Positions 8,629-18,493 of a DNA stretch of 64,000 nucleotides are shown piece after piece. Each line of letters opens with the position of its first letter. Positions within the stretch are counted from its first letter, which is position 1. The translations under genes were made by a program, and so were the position numbers. Under the pieces are notes generated by a model, which was not told the origin of the DNA, made no database searches, and saw only the letters and a list, made by a program, of their open reading frames with translations. This stretch comes from Sulfitobacter sp. CW3 (GTDB lineage: Bacteria > Pseudomonadota > Alphaproteobacteria > Rhodobacterales > Rhodobacteraceae). The stretch covers positions 248,001-312,000 of the forward strand of contig NZ_JAHXRL010000003.1 in NCBI RefSeq assembly GCF_019392245.1, read 5' to 3'.

Positions 8629-9140
8629 TGTTTTGCACCTTTGTACGCGGTTGCCATCAGACTACATAAACTGGTGCTGTCCTGAACATATTCAAATCCG
8701 AGATGAGCCGCGAGCGCAGGATTGTCACCGCGTTCTTGTCGAATGAAAAACACCGACGGCGGGCTGGTCGGTTTGACATCGGGGGCGGTCTCGAGGCTGC
8801 GGGAAAACGCTTTGACGCGGGTTTCGCCCTTGTGCAGACGAAAGAACAGCGCGCGGTGGTTTGTCAGCGCATACCGCGTGCGGGTCAGTTCAGCCCAGCG
8901 GTTCAGGCCTTTGACCAGCGACAAAACGACCAAACCGATCACGACGGCCAACACCACCGATTGCGACACGGGCAGGCTGTTATAGGTCAGCAACACACCA
9001 CCCGCGATCACGGTGCCCGCAGCCCCAATAAACGGCCCCAACAGTTGAAAGTTTCGAAGCGAAATGCGTGGCTTGGGACGACCTGTCCAAAGCAGCTTTT
9101 CACCATCCTCAAGAACATTTTGCCAAAAGTCATCGGTCAT
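8625..9140 (-). CDS. Membrane protein with bacterial PH-like domain
   Basis: 171 residues. Residues ~32-78 hold two hydrophobic helices; around 86-97 is R-Y-A-L-T-N-H-R-A-L-F-F, the strand pattern typical of bacterial PH-like domains (YdbS/YdbT-type) that follow a membrane hairpin. The N-terminus contains LWTGRPKP, also typical of such proteins. It overlaps the neighbours by 4 bp on each side. It appears homologous in plan to the next gene upstream, so the two may form a hetero-oligomer. Role unknown. Confidence 0.7.
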   Translation of the reverse strand: MTDDFWQNVLEDGEKLLWTGRPKPRISLRNFQLLGPFIGAAGTVIAGGVLLTYNSLPVSQSVVLAVVIGLVVLSLVKGLNRWAELTRTRYALTNHRALFFRLHKGETRVKAFSRSLETAPDVKPTSPPSVFFIRQERGDNPALAAHLGFEYVQDSTSLCSLMATAYKGAKQ

Positions 9141-9577
9141 AGCGCGGCCTCGCGTGCGGCGGCGATCCGTGCTTTGGTCTCGCGTAGGTTCGGCACCAGA
9201 GGGAGCGTGATGCTTTGACGGTTGGGCAAACGCAAGGTGATCGACCAGAGCGACAGCTTGCCGATGGCCGCGATATCGGTCAGCGCCAGTTCCAAGGGGG
9301 CGACAACATCAGGTTCATTGATATAAAGCGCACGATTTGTCAGACGCCAGACTGTTTTGCGGTTTGCGTACCAGATTTGAAATTCTTCGAAAATCCACAT
9401 GTAAAACAAGGCCGTGATGGCCGATGCCACTGTCCATGTCAGAACATCGAAATACGGCAGGATCGGAGAGCACACCAGCATCGTCAACACCATCAACACC
9501 GCAGTCCGCGACACAAACGCGCCCCACGAAATGCGCCAGCTTAGCAGTTCACGTTCGTCTGAGGGCGAAGACGTCAC
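9137..9577 (-). CDS. Second membrane PH-like protein in the pyrB operon
   Basis: 146 residues. Two hydrophobic helices at about 25-65, then [10 protein letters not shown] at about 77-86 and a beta-rich tail, the same architecture as the following gene. It overlaps pyrB by 4 bp (its ATG lies in the pyrB stop region) and overlaps the next gene by 4 bp. Translational coupling to pyrB suggests that its product is made in step with aspartate carbamoyltransferase. Function unknown; membrane association of the pyrimidine enzymes is one idea. Confidence 0.7.
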   Translation of the reverse strand: MTSSPSDERELLSWRISWGAFVSRTAVLMVLTMLVCSPILPYFDVLTWTVASAITALFYMWIFEEFQIWYANRKTVWRLTNRALYINEPDVVAPLELALTDIAAIGKLSLWSITLRLPNRQSITLPLVPNLRETKARIAAAREAAL

Positions 9578-10521
9578 GCGGCCCCCTTGCGGCGGTCGCT
9601 AAGGTTCTGCGCCAAAAGATCCATCGCAGCCATCCGCACGGCGACGCCCATTTCCACCTGATCCTGAATAACGCTGCGGTTGATGTCGTCGGCAAGGGTG
9701 CCATCGATTTCAACGCCGCGGTTCATCGGGCCAGGGTGCATGACGATAGCATCGGGCTTGGCGTGGCTCAGTTTTTCGGCATCCAAGCCAAAGCGGTGAT
9801 AATATTCACGCTCTGAGGGGATGAAGCCGCCATCCATGCGTTCTTTTTGCAGGCGGAGCATCATCACCACGTCAACGTCTTTCAGCCCCTCTGCCATGTC
9901 ATCGAACACCTCGACGCCAAATTCGCCGATTTGCGAGGGCATCAACGTGGGCGGGCCAATCAGGCGGATGCGGTTTTCCATCTTGCCCAGCAGCATGATG
10001 TTGGACCGTGCAACACGGCTGTGTGCGATGTCACCGCAAATGGCGATGGACAGACGGTGCAACCGGCCCTTGGCACGGCGAATGGTCAGCGCGTCCAGCA
10101 ACGCCTGTGTGGGGTGTTCGTGCCGCCCGTCACCGGCGTTCAGCACGGCGCAGTTTACCTTTTGGGCGAGCAGATCAACGGCACCGGATTGCGGATGGCG
10201 CACGACCAGCAGATCGGGGTGCATCGCATTCAGGGTCATCGCGGTGTCAATCAGGGTCTCGCCCTTCTTGATCGACGACGCCTGCATTGCCATGTTCATC
10301 ACATCCGCGCCAAGACGTTTGCCCGCGATCTCAAAGCTTGCCTGCGTGCGCGTCGAGTTCTCAAAGAACATGTTGATCTGGGTCAGACCCTTGAGAGCAT
10401 CACTGTGCTTGTGCGGTTGTCTGTTCAGATCGGCATAGGTGTCGGCCAGATCCAGCAGCGTTGTAATGTCATCTTGCGACAGCGGCTCAATACCAAGAAG
10501 ATGTTGGTGTGCGAAACTCAT
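9574..10521 (-). CDS. pyrB: Aspartate carbamoyltransferase catalytic subunit
   Basis: 315 residues from ATG 10521 ([15 protein letters not shown]), preceded by GGGG eight bases upstream; a longer open frame upstream lacks family similarity. It joins carbamoyl phosphate and aspartate. The carbamoyl-phosphate motif STRT is at residues 56-59, the HPTQ loop ([12 protein letters not shown]) and the HPGPMNRG motif follow. First gene of a minus-strand operon running through two PH-like membrane proteins, a tail-anchored protein, a mini-protein, a dihydroorotase homologue and plsY. No pyrI regulatory subunit is present. Confidence 0.95.
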   Translation of the reverse strand: MSFAHQHLLGIEPLSQDDITTLLDLADTYADLNRQPHKHSDALKGLTQINMFFENSTRTQASFEIAGKRLGADVMNMAMQASSIKKGETLIDTAMTLNAMHPDLLVVRHPQSGAVDLLAQKVNCAVLNAGDGRHEHPTQALLDALTIRRAKGRLHRLSIAICGDIAHSRVARSNIMLLGKMENRIRLIGPPTLMPSQIGEFGVEVFDDMAEGLKDVDVVMMLRLQKERMDGGFIPSEREYYHRFGLDAEKLSHAKPDAIVMHPGPMNRGVEIDGTLADDINRSVIQDQVEMGVAVRMAAMDLLAQNLSDRRKGAA

Positions 10522-10673
10522 AAGGCGACCCCACGCTATTTGTGGCGTTATAGGCGGCGGGGCGAGGCTGGGCAAGTCATCTGGCGGCGCATCTGACCGT
10601 GACGGAGGAATGGATTTAAGACCATTTGGAAGTTGGGATTTTTATTAGCCACGTCAGCGCGTAAGTTGGAAAC

Positions 10674-11447
10674 ATGGAATCAGTGGAATATCATCAAGCG
10701 CTCGCGCTTTTGCATTGGCAGATCGAACTTGGCGCGACCGAAGCGATTTGTGATGCGCCGGTTAACAGGTACGAAGTGCCGGCCGCGGTTGAGAAACCAA
10801 AGGCTGCCAAACAAGGCGGACCGCGTATCGTGCCAATGGCGGCGGGTATTGATCCTGTAGCCGAGGCCGAGCGTATTGCGGCGGGGGTCGGATCGCTGGA
10901 CGAATTGCGCGCCGCCATGGAAAGCTTTGAGCATTGCGAGCTGAAACGCGGCGCACGTAATATGGTGTTCAGTGGTGGCACGCCGGGTGCGCGGGTGATG
11001 ATTGTCGGCGAGGCACCGGGCCGTGATGAGGACCGCGAGGGCAAGCCTTTTGTCGGGCGCGCGGGGCAATTGCTGGACAAGATGCTGGCCGCGATTGACA
11101 TGGGGCGAACCCATGAAACAGCGCCGGTGTATATCACCAACGTGTTGCCGTGGCGGCCACCGCAGAACCGTGATCCAAAGCCGATCGAGATCGCGATGAT
11201 GAAGCCGTTTCTTGAAAAACATATCGCCCTGGCCAAGCCCGAGGTGTTGGTGATTGTGGGCAACTGGTCAGCGCAGGCATTGCTGGGCAAGCGCGGCATC
11301 ACACGTTTGCGTGGCCAGTGGACCGAAGCGCTGGGTCTGCCTGCGTTGCCAATGTTCCACCCGGCTTATTTGCTGCGCAGCCCCGAATTCAAACGCGAGG
11401 CTTGGGCCGATTTGCTGGCGCTGAAGGCAAAGTTGAACCGTGGTTGA
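10674..11447 (+). CDS. Uracil-DNA glycosylase, family 4-like without Fe-S cysteines
   Basis: 257 residues. It should remove uracil from DNA. The family 4 motifs are clear: GEAPGRDED at residues 112-120 and HPAYLLR near 228-234, with a ~75-residue N-terminal extension. The protein has only two cysteines (26 and 88), so the four-cysteine 4Fe-4S site of classical family 4 enzymes cannot form; the position that is usually K-C-R-P-P reads PWRPP. It overlaps the LysE-type gene by 8 bp. Substrate range may differ from classical family 4 enzymes. Confidence 0.85.
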   Translation: MESVEYHQALALLHWQIELGATEAICDAPVNRYEVPAAVEKPKAAKQGGPRIVPMAAGIDPVAEAERIAAGVGSLDELRAAMESFEHCELKRGARNMVFSGGTPGARVMIVGEAPGRDEDREGKPFVGRAGQLLDKMLAAIDMGRTHETAPVYITNVLPWRPPQNRDPKPIEIAMMKPFLEKHIALAKPEVLVIVGNWSAQALLGKRGITRLRGQWTEALGLPALPMFHPAYLLRSPEFKREAWADLLALKAKLNRG

Positions 11448-12045
11448 TCCCCTGACGCTTTTGGCATTCGTGCCCGCTGCCTTGGCGCTGAACCTGACGC
11501 CGGGGGCGGATATGATGTTTTGTTTGGGGCAGGGCATGCGCTTTGGCCCCCGGGCTTCTGTCGCGGCAAGTGCGGGCATTTCGTTGGGCGGCATGGTGCA
11601 TGTGACGCTTGCAGGGTTGGGGCTGGGTGCGCTGGTGGCTGCGGTGCCTTGGGCCTTTGACGTGATCCGCTGGGTTGGTGTCGCGTATCTGCTGTGGCTT
11701 GCGGCGCAGACGTTTCGCGGGGGGCGGAATACCCAAACCGGTGCCGTGCCCCCATCGGCGTTTCGCGGTGCCCTGATCGTGAGCCTGACCAACCCAAAGG
11801 TGATTTTATTCGTGCTGGCTTTTGTGCCACAATTCGTGGTGCCCGAAGCGGGGCCGGTTTTGATGCAATTCCTGATCTTTGGCGCGGTTCTGTCGCTTGG
11901 CGGATTTGTGATCAATGCCTTGGTTGGCGTTTTTGCCGGTGGGCTGGGGCGCAAATTGGCCAAGGGTGGGCAAGCGCTGCGCTGGATCAGCAGTGGCATA
12001 TTCGTCGCTCTTGCAGCGCGGTTAGCAGTATTGGAGCGGGCATGA
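11440..12045 (+). CDS. LysE/RhtB-family amino-acid exporter
   Basis: 201 residues with about six hydrophobic helices. The N-terminal LNLTPGADMMFCLGQG matches the conserved T-P-G-P/A motif of LysE/RhtB translocators, and SLTNPKVILFVLAFVPQFV is the second family signature. Starts with GTG inside the udg gene (8-bp overlap) and overlaps moaB by 4 bp (ATGA). Substrate cannot be read from sequence; homologues export amino acids or their lactones. Confidence 0.85.
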   Translation: MVDPLTLLAFVPAALALNLTPGADMMFCLGQGMRFGPRASVAASAGISLGGMVHVTLAGLGLGALVAAVPWAFDVIRWVGVAYLLWLAAQTFRGGRNTQTGAVPPSAFRGALIVSLTNPKVILFVLAFVPQFVVPEAGPVLMQFLIFGAVLSLGGFVINALVGVFAGGLGRKLAKGGQALRWISSGIFVALAARLAVLERA

Positions 12046-12584
12046 GCCGTATCGATGAAACCAAAGAATTTATCCCTGTGCGCATTGCGGTGTTAACCGT
12101 CTCGGACACGCGCGCCATGGCTGATGATCGGTCTGGCGATGTCTTGGCCGCGCGGATTGCCGAGGCGGGGCACGATCTGGCGCATCGCGCAATCATCCGC
12201 GATGAACGGGCACAGATTGCGGACCAGCTGCGCACGTGGTGTGCGGATGACACGGTTGACGTGATCATCAGCACGGGCGGCACTGGGTTGACCGGCCGCG
12301 ACGTTACCGTCGAGGCGCACCGCGATGTGTACGAAAAAGAGATCGACGCGTTCGGGATTGTTTTTACGATTGTGTCGATGCAAAAGATAGGCACCTCGGC
12401 CGTACAAAGCCGCGCGACAGCCGGTGTGGCCCAAGGTACGTATCTATTCGCGTTGCCCGGATCGCCCGGGGCTTGCAAGGATGCGTGGGACGAGATCCTG
12501 CTGAAGCAGCTGGATTACCGGCACATGCCCTGTAACTTCGTCGAGATTATGCCCCGTTTGGACGAGCATCAGCGGCGAAAGTAA
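12042..12584 (+). CDS. moaB: Molybdenum cofactor biosynthesis protein B
   Basis: 180 residues, MogA/MoaB family, which binds molybdopterin and is implicated in its adenylylation. The MPT-binding motif STGGTGLTGRD is at about residues 82-92 and FALPGSPGA near 143-151. The frame is open further upstream, but ATG 12042 overlaps the exporter's stop as ATGA and gives the normal family length. The rest of the late molybdenum pathway (mobA, mobB, moeA, fdhD) lies 13 kb downstream. Confidence 0.92.
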   Translation: MSRIDETKEFIPVRIAVLTVSDTRAMADDRSGDVLAARIAEAGHDLAHRAIIRDERAQIADQLRTWCADDTVDVIISTGGTGLTGRDVTVEAHRDVYEKEIDAFGIVFTIVSMQKIGTSAVQSRATAGVAQGTYLFALPGSPGACKDAWDEILLKQLDYRHMPCNFVEIMPRLDEHQRRK

Positions 12585-12709
12585 CGAAACACATATTTTT
12601 CTGGCAACCCCGCGACGGAAAGCCATGGTACATCCGTATCATAACTGTGTTTTTGTATTTTTAAGGGGTGGGTTACCTTGCGCCACAGTGGTTTTGAGAT
12701 CGGACAAAG

Positions 12710-14161
12710 ATGCGTTTTCTAAGACAAAGTATGATTGGCCTGTTCTTGGTCGCGACTGCCTTGGGTCTTTTGGTGTTTGCCGCTGACAGAATTGGTGGTG
12801 CCTTGCAAAAACGCATGGCAGACGCACCCGCCCCGCAGGCCCCGCGCGAACGGGTTTTTTCAGTCAATGTTGTTCTTGCCACCCCAAGCAATGAGATACC
12901 TGTTTTAGAGAGTTTCGGCGCGATTCAAAGCCGGCGGCAGCTTGAACTGCGGGCGGCTGTTGGGGGGCGTGTGATCGAACTTGCCCCTGAGTTTGAGGAC
13001 GGCGGCAAGGTGCGGGCGGGTCAGGTTCTGGTCCGGCTGGACCGCGCCGATGCGCTGGCCGAGGTCGAGCGTGCCAAAAGTGATGTGCAGGATGCCAAGG
13101 CAGAAGGGCGCGATGCCGCGCGTGCGTTGGAACTGGCCCTTGATGAACAAGCGGCCGCCGAGGAACAAGCAGTTCTGCGGTCCCGCGCTTTTCAACGTCA
13201 AAGCGATCTGGCGGATCGCGGCGTGGGCACCGCGATTGCGACAGAAACGGCCGAGCTTGCAGCATCAAGCGCGCGGCAGGCCGTGTTGGCACGTCGGCAG
13301 GTCGTGACCCAGACCGAAGCGCGCATTGACCAAGCCGCCAGTTCACTGTCGCGCGGACAGATCGCGTTGGCCGATGCACAGCGCCGTCTGGACGAGACAA
13401 CAATTTCGGCCCCCTTTGATGGCACCCTTAGCGGTGCCTTGGTTGTCGAGGGGCGATTGGTGTCCGCCAATGAACGTCTGGCCGAGCTGATTGACCCGAA
13501 CGATCTTGAGGTGTCATTTCGTGTGTCCACCGCGCAATACGCACGGCTGATTGATACGGATGGTAACCTTATCAAGGCCGATCTTACCGCCACTTTGGAT
13601 GTGGCCGGTCTTGACCTCGAGGCGATAGGCAAGATCACCCGCGCAAGTGCTGCCGCGGGCGAGGGGGCCAGCGGGCGGTTGATTTTTGCGACGCTGACGC
13701 AAGCACCGGGGTTCAAGCCGGGTGATTTTGTCACTGTCCGTATCAACGAGCCCGAGCTTGAAAACGTTATTCGCCTGCCAAGTTCGGCGTTGGATGCACA
13801 GGCGCGTGTCTTGGTGATTGATAGCGAAAACCGGCTTGAGGCCGTGACTGTTGAGGTTCTGCGCCGTGTCGGAGACGAGGTTCTGGTGCGCGGTGATATC
13901 GCGGGCCGCGAGGTGGTCGAGGCACGCTCGCCGTTGTTGGGCGCTGGTATCGCGGTCAAGCCGCTGCGGGCAGGGGCTGCACCGCGCGAAGAAAACGTAA
14001 TGGTCGCGCTGACCGACGAACGCCGGGCCAAGCTGATTGCCTTTGTTGAAGCGAGCACCCGTATGCCAGAGGCGGCCAAAGCCCGCGTCTTGGCACAACT
14101 GGCAGAGCCAGAGGTGCCCGCGCAAATGGTCGAGCGTCTAGAAAGCCGGATAGGGGGATAA
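12710..14161 (+). CDS. RND efflux periplasmic adaptor (membrane fusion protein)
   Basis: 483 residues. An N-terminal membrane anchor (residues ~8-27) is followed by a lipoyl half-motif, a long coiled-coil hairpin (~110-220), the second lipoyl half (ISAPFDGTLSG), and the beta-barrel and membrane-proximal domains (VIRLPSSAL). A C-terminal extension of ~70 residues beyond the usual MFP end is notable. It bridges the inner-membrane pump to an outer-membrane channel. Three bases separate it from the RND pump gene. No TolC-like gene is in the window. Confidence 0.9.
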   Translation: MRFLRQSMIGLFLVATALGLLVFAADRIGGALQKRMADAPAPQAPRERVFSVNVVLATPSNEIPVLESFGAIQSRRQLELRAAVGGRVIELAPEFEDGGKVRAGQVLVRLDRADALAEVERAKSDVQDAKAEGRDAARALELALDEQAAAEEQAVLRSRAFQRQSDLADRGVGTAIATETAELAASSARQAVLARRQVVTQTEARIDQAASSLSRGQIALADAQRRLDETTISAPFDGTLSGALVVEGRLVSANERLAELIDPNDLEVSFRVSTAQYARLIDTDGNLIKADLTATLDVAGLDLEAIGKITRASAAAGEGASGRLIFATLTQAPGFKPGDFVTVRINEPELENVIRLPSSALDAQARVLVIDSENRLEAVTVEVLRRVGDEVLVRGDIAGREVVEARSPLLGAGIAVKPLRAGAAPREENVMVALTDERRAKLIAFVEASTRMPEAAKARVLAQLAEPEVPAQMVERLESRIGG

Positions 14162-14164
14162 GCG

Positions 14165-17100
14165 ATGGCCCGCAGTATGTCGCGTACCACTGGGGGCATC
14201 TTGTCCTACTTTGTCCGGCATAAGACGGCGGCGAACCTATTGCTTGTTGTGCTGCTGGTGTGCGGGGCCGTTGCTGCGCCGAACATGCGGGCGCAGTTCT
14301 TTCCGGATGTGATTGTCGATAATGTCAGCGTGACCACGGTGTGGACCGGGGCCGGGGCTGAAGACGTGGATGGTGCCATCATTCAGGTGTTGGAACCCGC
14401 GCTTTTGACAATCGAAGGGGTTGAAAGTTCGACCGCGGCGTCGCGCGAGGGGCGCGGCACTGTCACGCTGGATTTCGAACCGGGCTGGGATATGGCGCGC
14501 GCTGCCGGTGATGTGCAAACTGCCGTCGACGCGATAACGACCTTGCCAGAAGAGGCCGAAGATCCGGTCGTGCGTCGCGGTGCGTGGCGGGACCGGGTTA
14601 CAGATGTGGTGATCACCGGCCCGATCAGCCCCGAACAGCTTGGCCGCTTTGCGGATGAATTCGTCACGCGGCTGTTTGCCGAAGGGGTGACGCGCAGTAC
14701 GATCCAGGGGGTTGCGTCGCCTGAGACCCTGATCGAAGTGCCATCCACCAAGTTGATAAGCTATGACATTACGATGGCCGAGATCGCCAGCGTCATCGCG
14801 GCCGAGGTTGATGCCGACCCTGCGGGTGATGTGACCGGCGCGAATGCACGGGTCCGGACCGGAACGGCCAAACGCAGCGCCGAGGCGCTTTCTGGGGTGG
14901 TGTTGCGGACGAATGCAGACGGGTCGGCCTTGACCGTTGGCGATTTGGCGCGGGTGATCGAACAAGGTTCTGACCGCGACGTCGGTTATTTCGTCGGGCA
15001 AGATCCGGCAATTTCGGTGCGCATTGATCGGTCTGATCGGGGCGATGCCATCGGCATCCAGCGCAGTGTCGAAGACGTCGTGGCCGAGATGACTGTGATG
15101 TTACCCCAAGGTGTCACGATGGAGCTGATCCGCACCCGCGCCGAAGCCATTACCGGTCGTCTTGATTTGTTGATCGACAACGGGTTGATGGGCCTGGTTC
15201 TGGTGGTCAGTCTGCTGTTCTTGTTTTTAAACGCCCGCACGGCGTTCTGGGTTGCCGCCGGTATTCCCGCGTCCATGGCTGCGGCGATTGCATTGATGTA
15301 TGCGGGCGGGATCACGATCAACATGATCTCGCTTTTTGGTCTGATCATTACGCTGGGTATCGTCGTTGATGATGCCATCGTGGTGGGGGAACACGCCGAT
15401 TACCGCCACAAGGAACTGGGCGAAAGCCCGATCGTCGCGGCGGAAAATGCAGCGCGTCGCATGGCGTTGCCGGTGTTTGCGGCCACCATGACGACGATCA
15501 TCGCATTCTTTGGATTGTTGGCGGTCGGGGGGCGTTTTGGTAGCTTGATCGGTGATATCCCCCTGACGGTCATTGCCGTTTTGGCGGCGTCCTTGGTTGA
15601 ATGCTTTTTGATCCTGCCCAACCACATGGCCCATGCCATGGCCGCCGGGGCCAAGGAACATTGGTACGATTTGCCCAGCCGCGTGGTGAACAAAGGCTTC
15701 CTATGGGCCCGCGAGACCCTGTTTCGGCCCTTCATGGCGGGTGTGATTGCTGGGCGTTATGTGGTGTTGGCGGGGGTGTTGGCGGTGCTGGCATCGCAAG
15801 TCGCACTGTTCATCCAGGGTGATGTGCAATGGCGGTTCTTTAATGCGCCTGAACGTGGGTCCGTCACCGGGAACTTTGCCATGCTCGAAGGGGCCACCCG
15901 CGAAGACACCATGGAAATGATGCGCGAGATGCAGCGCGCGACAGAAAGCTTGGGTCTAGAATACGCGGAACGTTATGGCACCAACCCGATTGACTATGTC
16001 ATCGCGCAAATCGGCGGCAATGCGGGCCGCGGCCTTGATGGTGCCGACAGCAAAGATGCCGATCAGCTGGGCGGCATTTCAATCGAACTGATCGACGCCG
16101 ATCTGCGCCCCTATTCCAGCTTTGCCTTTGTGGCCGAACTGCAAGATGCGGTTGTTAATCACCCGCTGGCCGAAACTGTCAGCTTTCGCGGTTGGCGGTC
16201 CGGCCCCGGTGGTGATGCACTGGACGTGCAGTTTTACGGGGCCGAGACTGATGTGTTGAAAGCTGCATCCGAAGATCTGCAAAACGCCCTGCGCCGCTAT
16301 CCCGAGGTCAGTGCGGTACAAGACAATCTGGCCTACGATAAAGAAGAGCTGATCCTTGATCTGACCGCGCAGGGGCAATCGCTTGGCTTTACCATCGACA
16401 CCCTTGGCCGCGCGCTGCGCAACCGTCTTGGCGGGATCGAGGCCGCAACCTATCCTGACGGGCCGCGTTCCGCGACAATCCGGGTAGAGCTGCCCGCGGG
16501 TGAATTGACGGCAGATTTTCTGGACCGCACCCAGATGCGTACGCCCGATGGGCACTATGTACCGCTTGCCGATATTGTGAGCGTCGAGCGGCGCACAGGG
16601 TTCAGCACGGTCCGTCGTGAAAACGGGATCAGATTGATTTCGGTAACGGGGGATATTTCCGAAGATGACCCTACCCGCGCAACCGAGATCACAACTGCGC
16701 TGCAAGACGAAATCCTGCCGACCATCGCGTCAGAGCGGCAGGTTGAATTCCGCATCAGCGGACTAAGCGAACAAGAAGACACATTCCTATCCGAGGCGTT
16801 AACAGGTCTGATCCTGGTCCTGACGGGCATCTATCTGGTGCTGTGCTGGGTGTTTGGCAGTTGGACACGGCCCCTCGTGGTGATGTCGGTGATCCCGTTC
16901 GGGCTGGTTGGCACAATCTATGGCCATGCGGTCTGGGATGTACCGCTTAGTATGTTCACCGTTGTGGGATTGTTGGGGATGACGGGCATTATCATCAACG
17001 ATTCCATTGTTTTGATCGGCACGATTGACGAATACGGCGAAACGCGCGGGGTGATCCCTTCGATCATTGATGGTGCATCTGATCGGTTGCGGCCCGTGAT

Positions 17101-17566
17101 GCTGACGACGCTGACCACCGTTCTGGGGATGGCACCGCTGCTGTATGAGCAAAGCCAACAGGCGCAATTCCTGAAACCGACTGTGATCACGCTGGTTTAT
17201 GGGTTGGGCTTTGGCATGTTCCTCGTTCTGCTTGTGGTGCCTGCGTTGATCGCGGCCCAGCATGACATCTCGCGGCAGGTGCGGGCCATGCGGCGTGGTC
17301 TTGGCGCGCGTGCCGTCGGGCTGCGCTTTGGTTTGATGGCGCTTTGGGCGGTGATGATCGGCTGGGCCGCGCTGACATTGGGGTGGGTCGGCTGGCAGGG
17401 CGCGTTGCATCCCGTGTTGCTGTCGCTGGCACCGGGAATGGCAGAGATGGCACCGCTTACGGCCGCGTTGATCCTGTTTATCGGCGGGGCTGCGGTTTTG
17501 TCGCTTGGCGGGTATATCGTCGGTGCCGTGGCTTTGGCGTTGTCACGGCGGAAACGCCCTGTGTGA
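14165..17566 (+). CDS. RND-family efflux transporter permease
   Basis: 1133 residues, AcrB/HAE-type inner-membrane proton-driven exporter. The N-terminal helix region and F-F-P-D signature (AQFFPDVIVDNV), two large periplasmic loops, and TM4 with the proton-relay pair (LGIVVDDAIVVGE) are all visible. The last ~100 residues add two more hydrophobic segments (LMALWAVMIGWAALTLG and ALILFIGGAAVLSLGG) beyond the usual twelve, making it longer than AcrB. Substrate unknown. It abuts the convergent DsbD-N gene with no base between the stop codons. Confidence 0.92.
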   Translation: MARSMSRTTGGILSYFVRHKTAANLLLVVLLVCGAVAAPNMRAQFFPDVIVDNVSVTTVWTGAGAEDVDGAIIQVLEPALLTIEGVESSTAASREGRGTVTLDFEPGWDMARAAGDVQTAVDAITTLPEEAEDPVVRRGAWRDRVTDVVITGPISPEQLGRFADEFVTRLFAEGVTRSTIQGVASPETLIEVPSTKLISYDITMAEIASVIAAEVDADPAGDVTGANARVRTGTAKRSAEALSGVVLRTNADGSALTVGDLARVIEQGSDRDVGYFVGQDPAISVRIDRSDRGDAIGIQRSVEDVVAEMTVMLPQGVTMELIRTRAEAITGRLDLLIDNGLMGLVLVVSLLFLFLNARTAFWVAAGIPASMAAAIALMYAGGITINMISLFGLIITLGIVVDDAIVVGEHADYRHKELGESPIVAAENAARRMALPVFAATMTTIIAFFGLLAVGGRFGSLIGDIPLTVIAVLAASLVECFLILPNHMAHAMAAGAKEHWYDLPSRVVNKGFLWARETLFRPFMAGVIAGRYVVLAGVLAVLASQVALFIQGDVQWRFFNAPERGSVTGNFAMLEGATREDTMEMMREMQRATESLGLEYAERYGTNPIDYVIAQIGGNAGRGLDGADSKDADQLGGISIELIDADLRPYSSFAFVAELQDAVVNHPLAETVSFRGWRSGPGGDALDVQFYGAETDVLKAASEDLQNALRRYPEVSAVQDNLAYDKEELILDLTAQGQSLGFTIDTLGRALRNRLGGIEAATYPDGPRSATIRVELPAGELTADFLDRTQMRTPDGHYVPLADIVSVERRTGFSTVRRENGIRLISVTGDISEDDPTRATEITTALQDEILPTIASERQVEFRISGLSEQEDTFLSEALTGLILVLTGIYLVLCWVFGSWTRPLVVMSVIPFGLVGTIYGHAVWDVPLSMFTVVGLLGMTGIIINDSIVLIGTIDEYGETRGVIPSIIDGASDRLRPVMLTTLTTVLGMAPLLYEQSQQAQFLKPTVITLVYGLGFGMFLVLLVVPALIAAQHDISRQVRAMRRGLGARAVGLRFGLMALWAVMIGWAALTLGWVGWQGALHPVLLSLAPGMAEMAPLTAALILFIGGAAVLSLGGYIVGAVALALSRRKRPV

Positions 17567-18364
17567 TTAGCCGGGCGTGCAGCCCCGAATATCCACCGCG
17601 TGTTTGCTGCCAAAAACGGTCATGCGGATGTGTGATCTGTTCAGTGCAATCGGCCCGCCGGTTGAATGGGCGACATCAACCCTAGAGGTCAGGGTGCCAC
17701 CGTGCCGCGTTGTGTCTGCTTCGCTGATCCACAAATCAGGTTGCCCGGTTTCAATCACAACCAATTCCGGACCGCCCGTGTCTGGCAGGGTAATGGCTGT
17801 TTCCAGCTCAAGATCACCATCGTTAAAGCGGATCGTGCAGGTGGCTTTTGTTACACCGGCCTCTTGCGCGGAATAGGGGCGCTGGGCAAGGGCTGCTGCA
17901 ATCGCAGGCTCCGCACGGGTCGCATCGGTGTCGATCATACCGTCCAGATGCAATTGCGCAGGCACGCAGACATCCAGACACACGCCCAGATCGATTGTGG
18001 TCTGCAGGCGAACGGGCGCGCCCTTGTGCGGGGTGGTGATGACCAAAGGCAAAACCACCTGATCTTTATACCCGATTGTGGTCAGGTTTTCCTCGCGGAA
18101 CACGGTCGGGGCGGGCCATTCCACAGCGACTGCTGACAGGTTTGTTGATCCGGCCCAATCAAAATGCGGTGGAATGCCCATATCACCCGGCGCGCGCCAA
18201 TAGGTTTTCCACCCCGGTGCCATCGTCATACGGATTGCGGCAACGCGGTTGCCGTCGGGGCGGACCCACCCTTGCAGGATTTCACCCTTGATCACATCCA
18301 TGGCGGATGCAGGAAGCGGGGCAAGCAAAGCTGCGAGGATCAGCGGGATCAGTGTTGTTTTCAT
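17567..18364 (-). CDS. Secreted DsbD N-terminal-domain protein
   Basis: 265 residues starting [21 protein letters not shown], a signal peptide. The mature part matches the periplasmic domain of DsbD/ScsB-type thiol-disulfide reductases (the DsbD_N fold), including [13 protein letters not shown] at about residues 133-145 with the two redox cysteines. There is no membrane or thioredoxin domain, so it needs a separate electron donor. The start codon is buried in an 11-bp inverted repeat. Divergent from yqgE. Confidence 0.85.
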   Translation of the reverse strand: MKTTLIPLILAALLAPLPASAMDVIKGEILQGWVRPDGNRVAAIRMTMAPGWKTYWRAPGDMGIPPHFDWAGSTNLSAVAVEWPAPTVFREENLTTIGYKDQVVLPLVITTPHKGAPVRLQTTIDLGVCLDVCVPAQLHLDGMIDTDATRAEPAIAAALAQRPYSAQEAGVTKATCTIRFNDGDLELETAITLPDTGGPELVVIETGQPDLWISEADTTRHGGTLTSRVDVAHSTGGPIALNRSHIRMTVFGSKHAVDIRGCTPG

Positions 18365-18391
18365 CCGCCTTTCATGGGCCAAAGGCGGATG
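18362..18391 (-). promoter_or_regulatory. Inverted repeat occluding the start of the DsbD-N gene
   Basis: A perfect 11-bp inverted repeat (CATCCGCCTTT / AAAGGCGGATG) with an 8-base spacer. In the minus-strand mRNA the 3' arm contains the purine-rich AAAGGCGG and the AUG itself, so folding would hide the translation start. It could alternatively be a protein-binding operator. Confidence 0.5.
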
Positions 18392-18493
18392 TCTGCCAAG
18401 TCACTATTGCATTATGAAACGTTACAACGCGGCGGGGTTGAAAGGAACGGAACCACAGGCCATTCTGATCGGGCAGCATTTTACGGGGGACGC

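Noticed and set aside
11694..12041. N-terminal extension of moaB
   Set aside because: The frame is open, but it overlaps the exporter gene and has no MoaB similarity; ATG 12042 with ATGA overlap is better.
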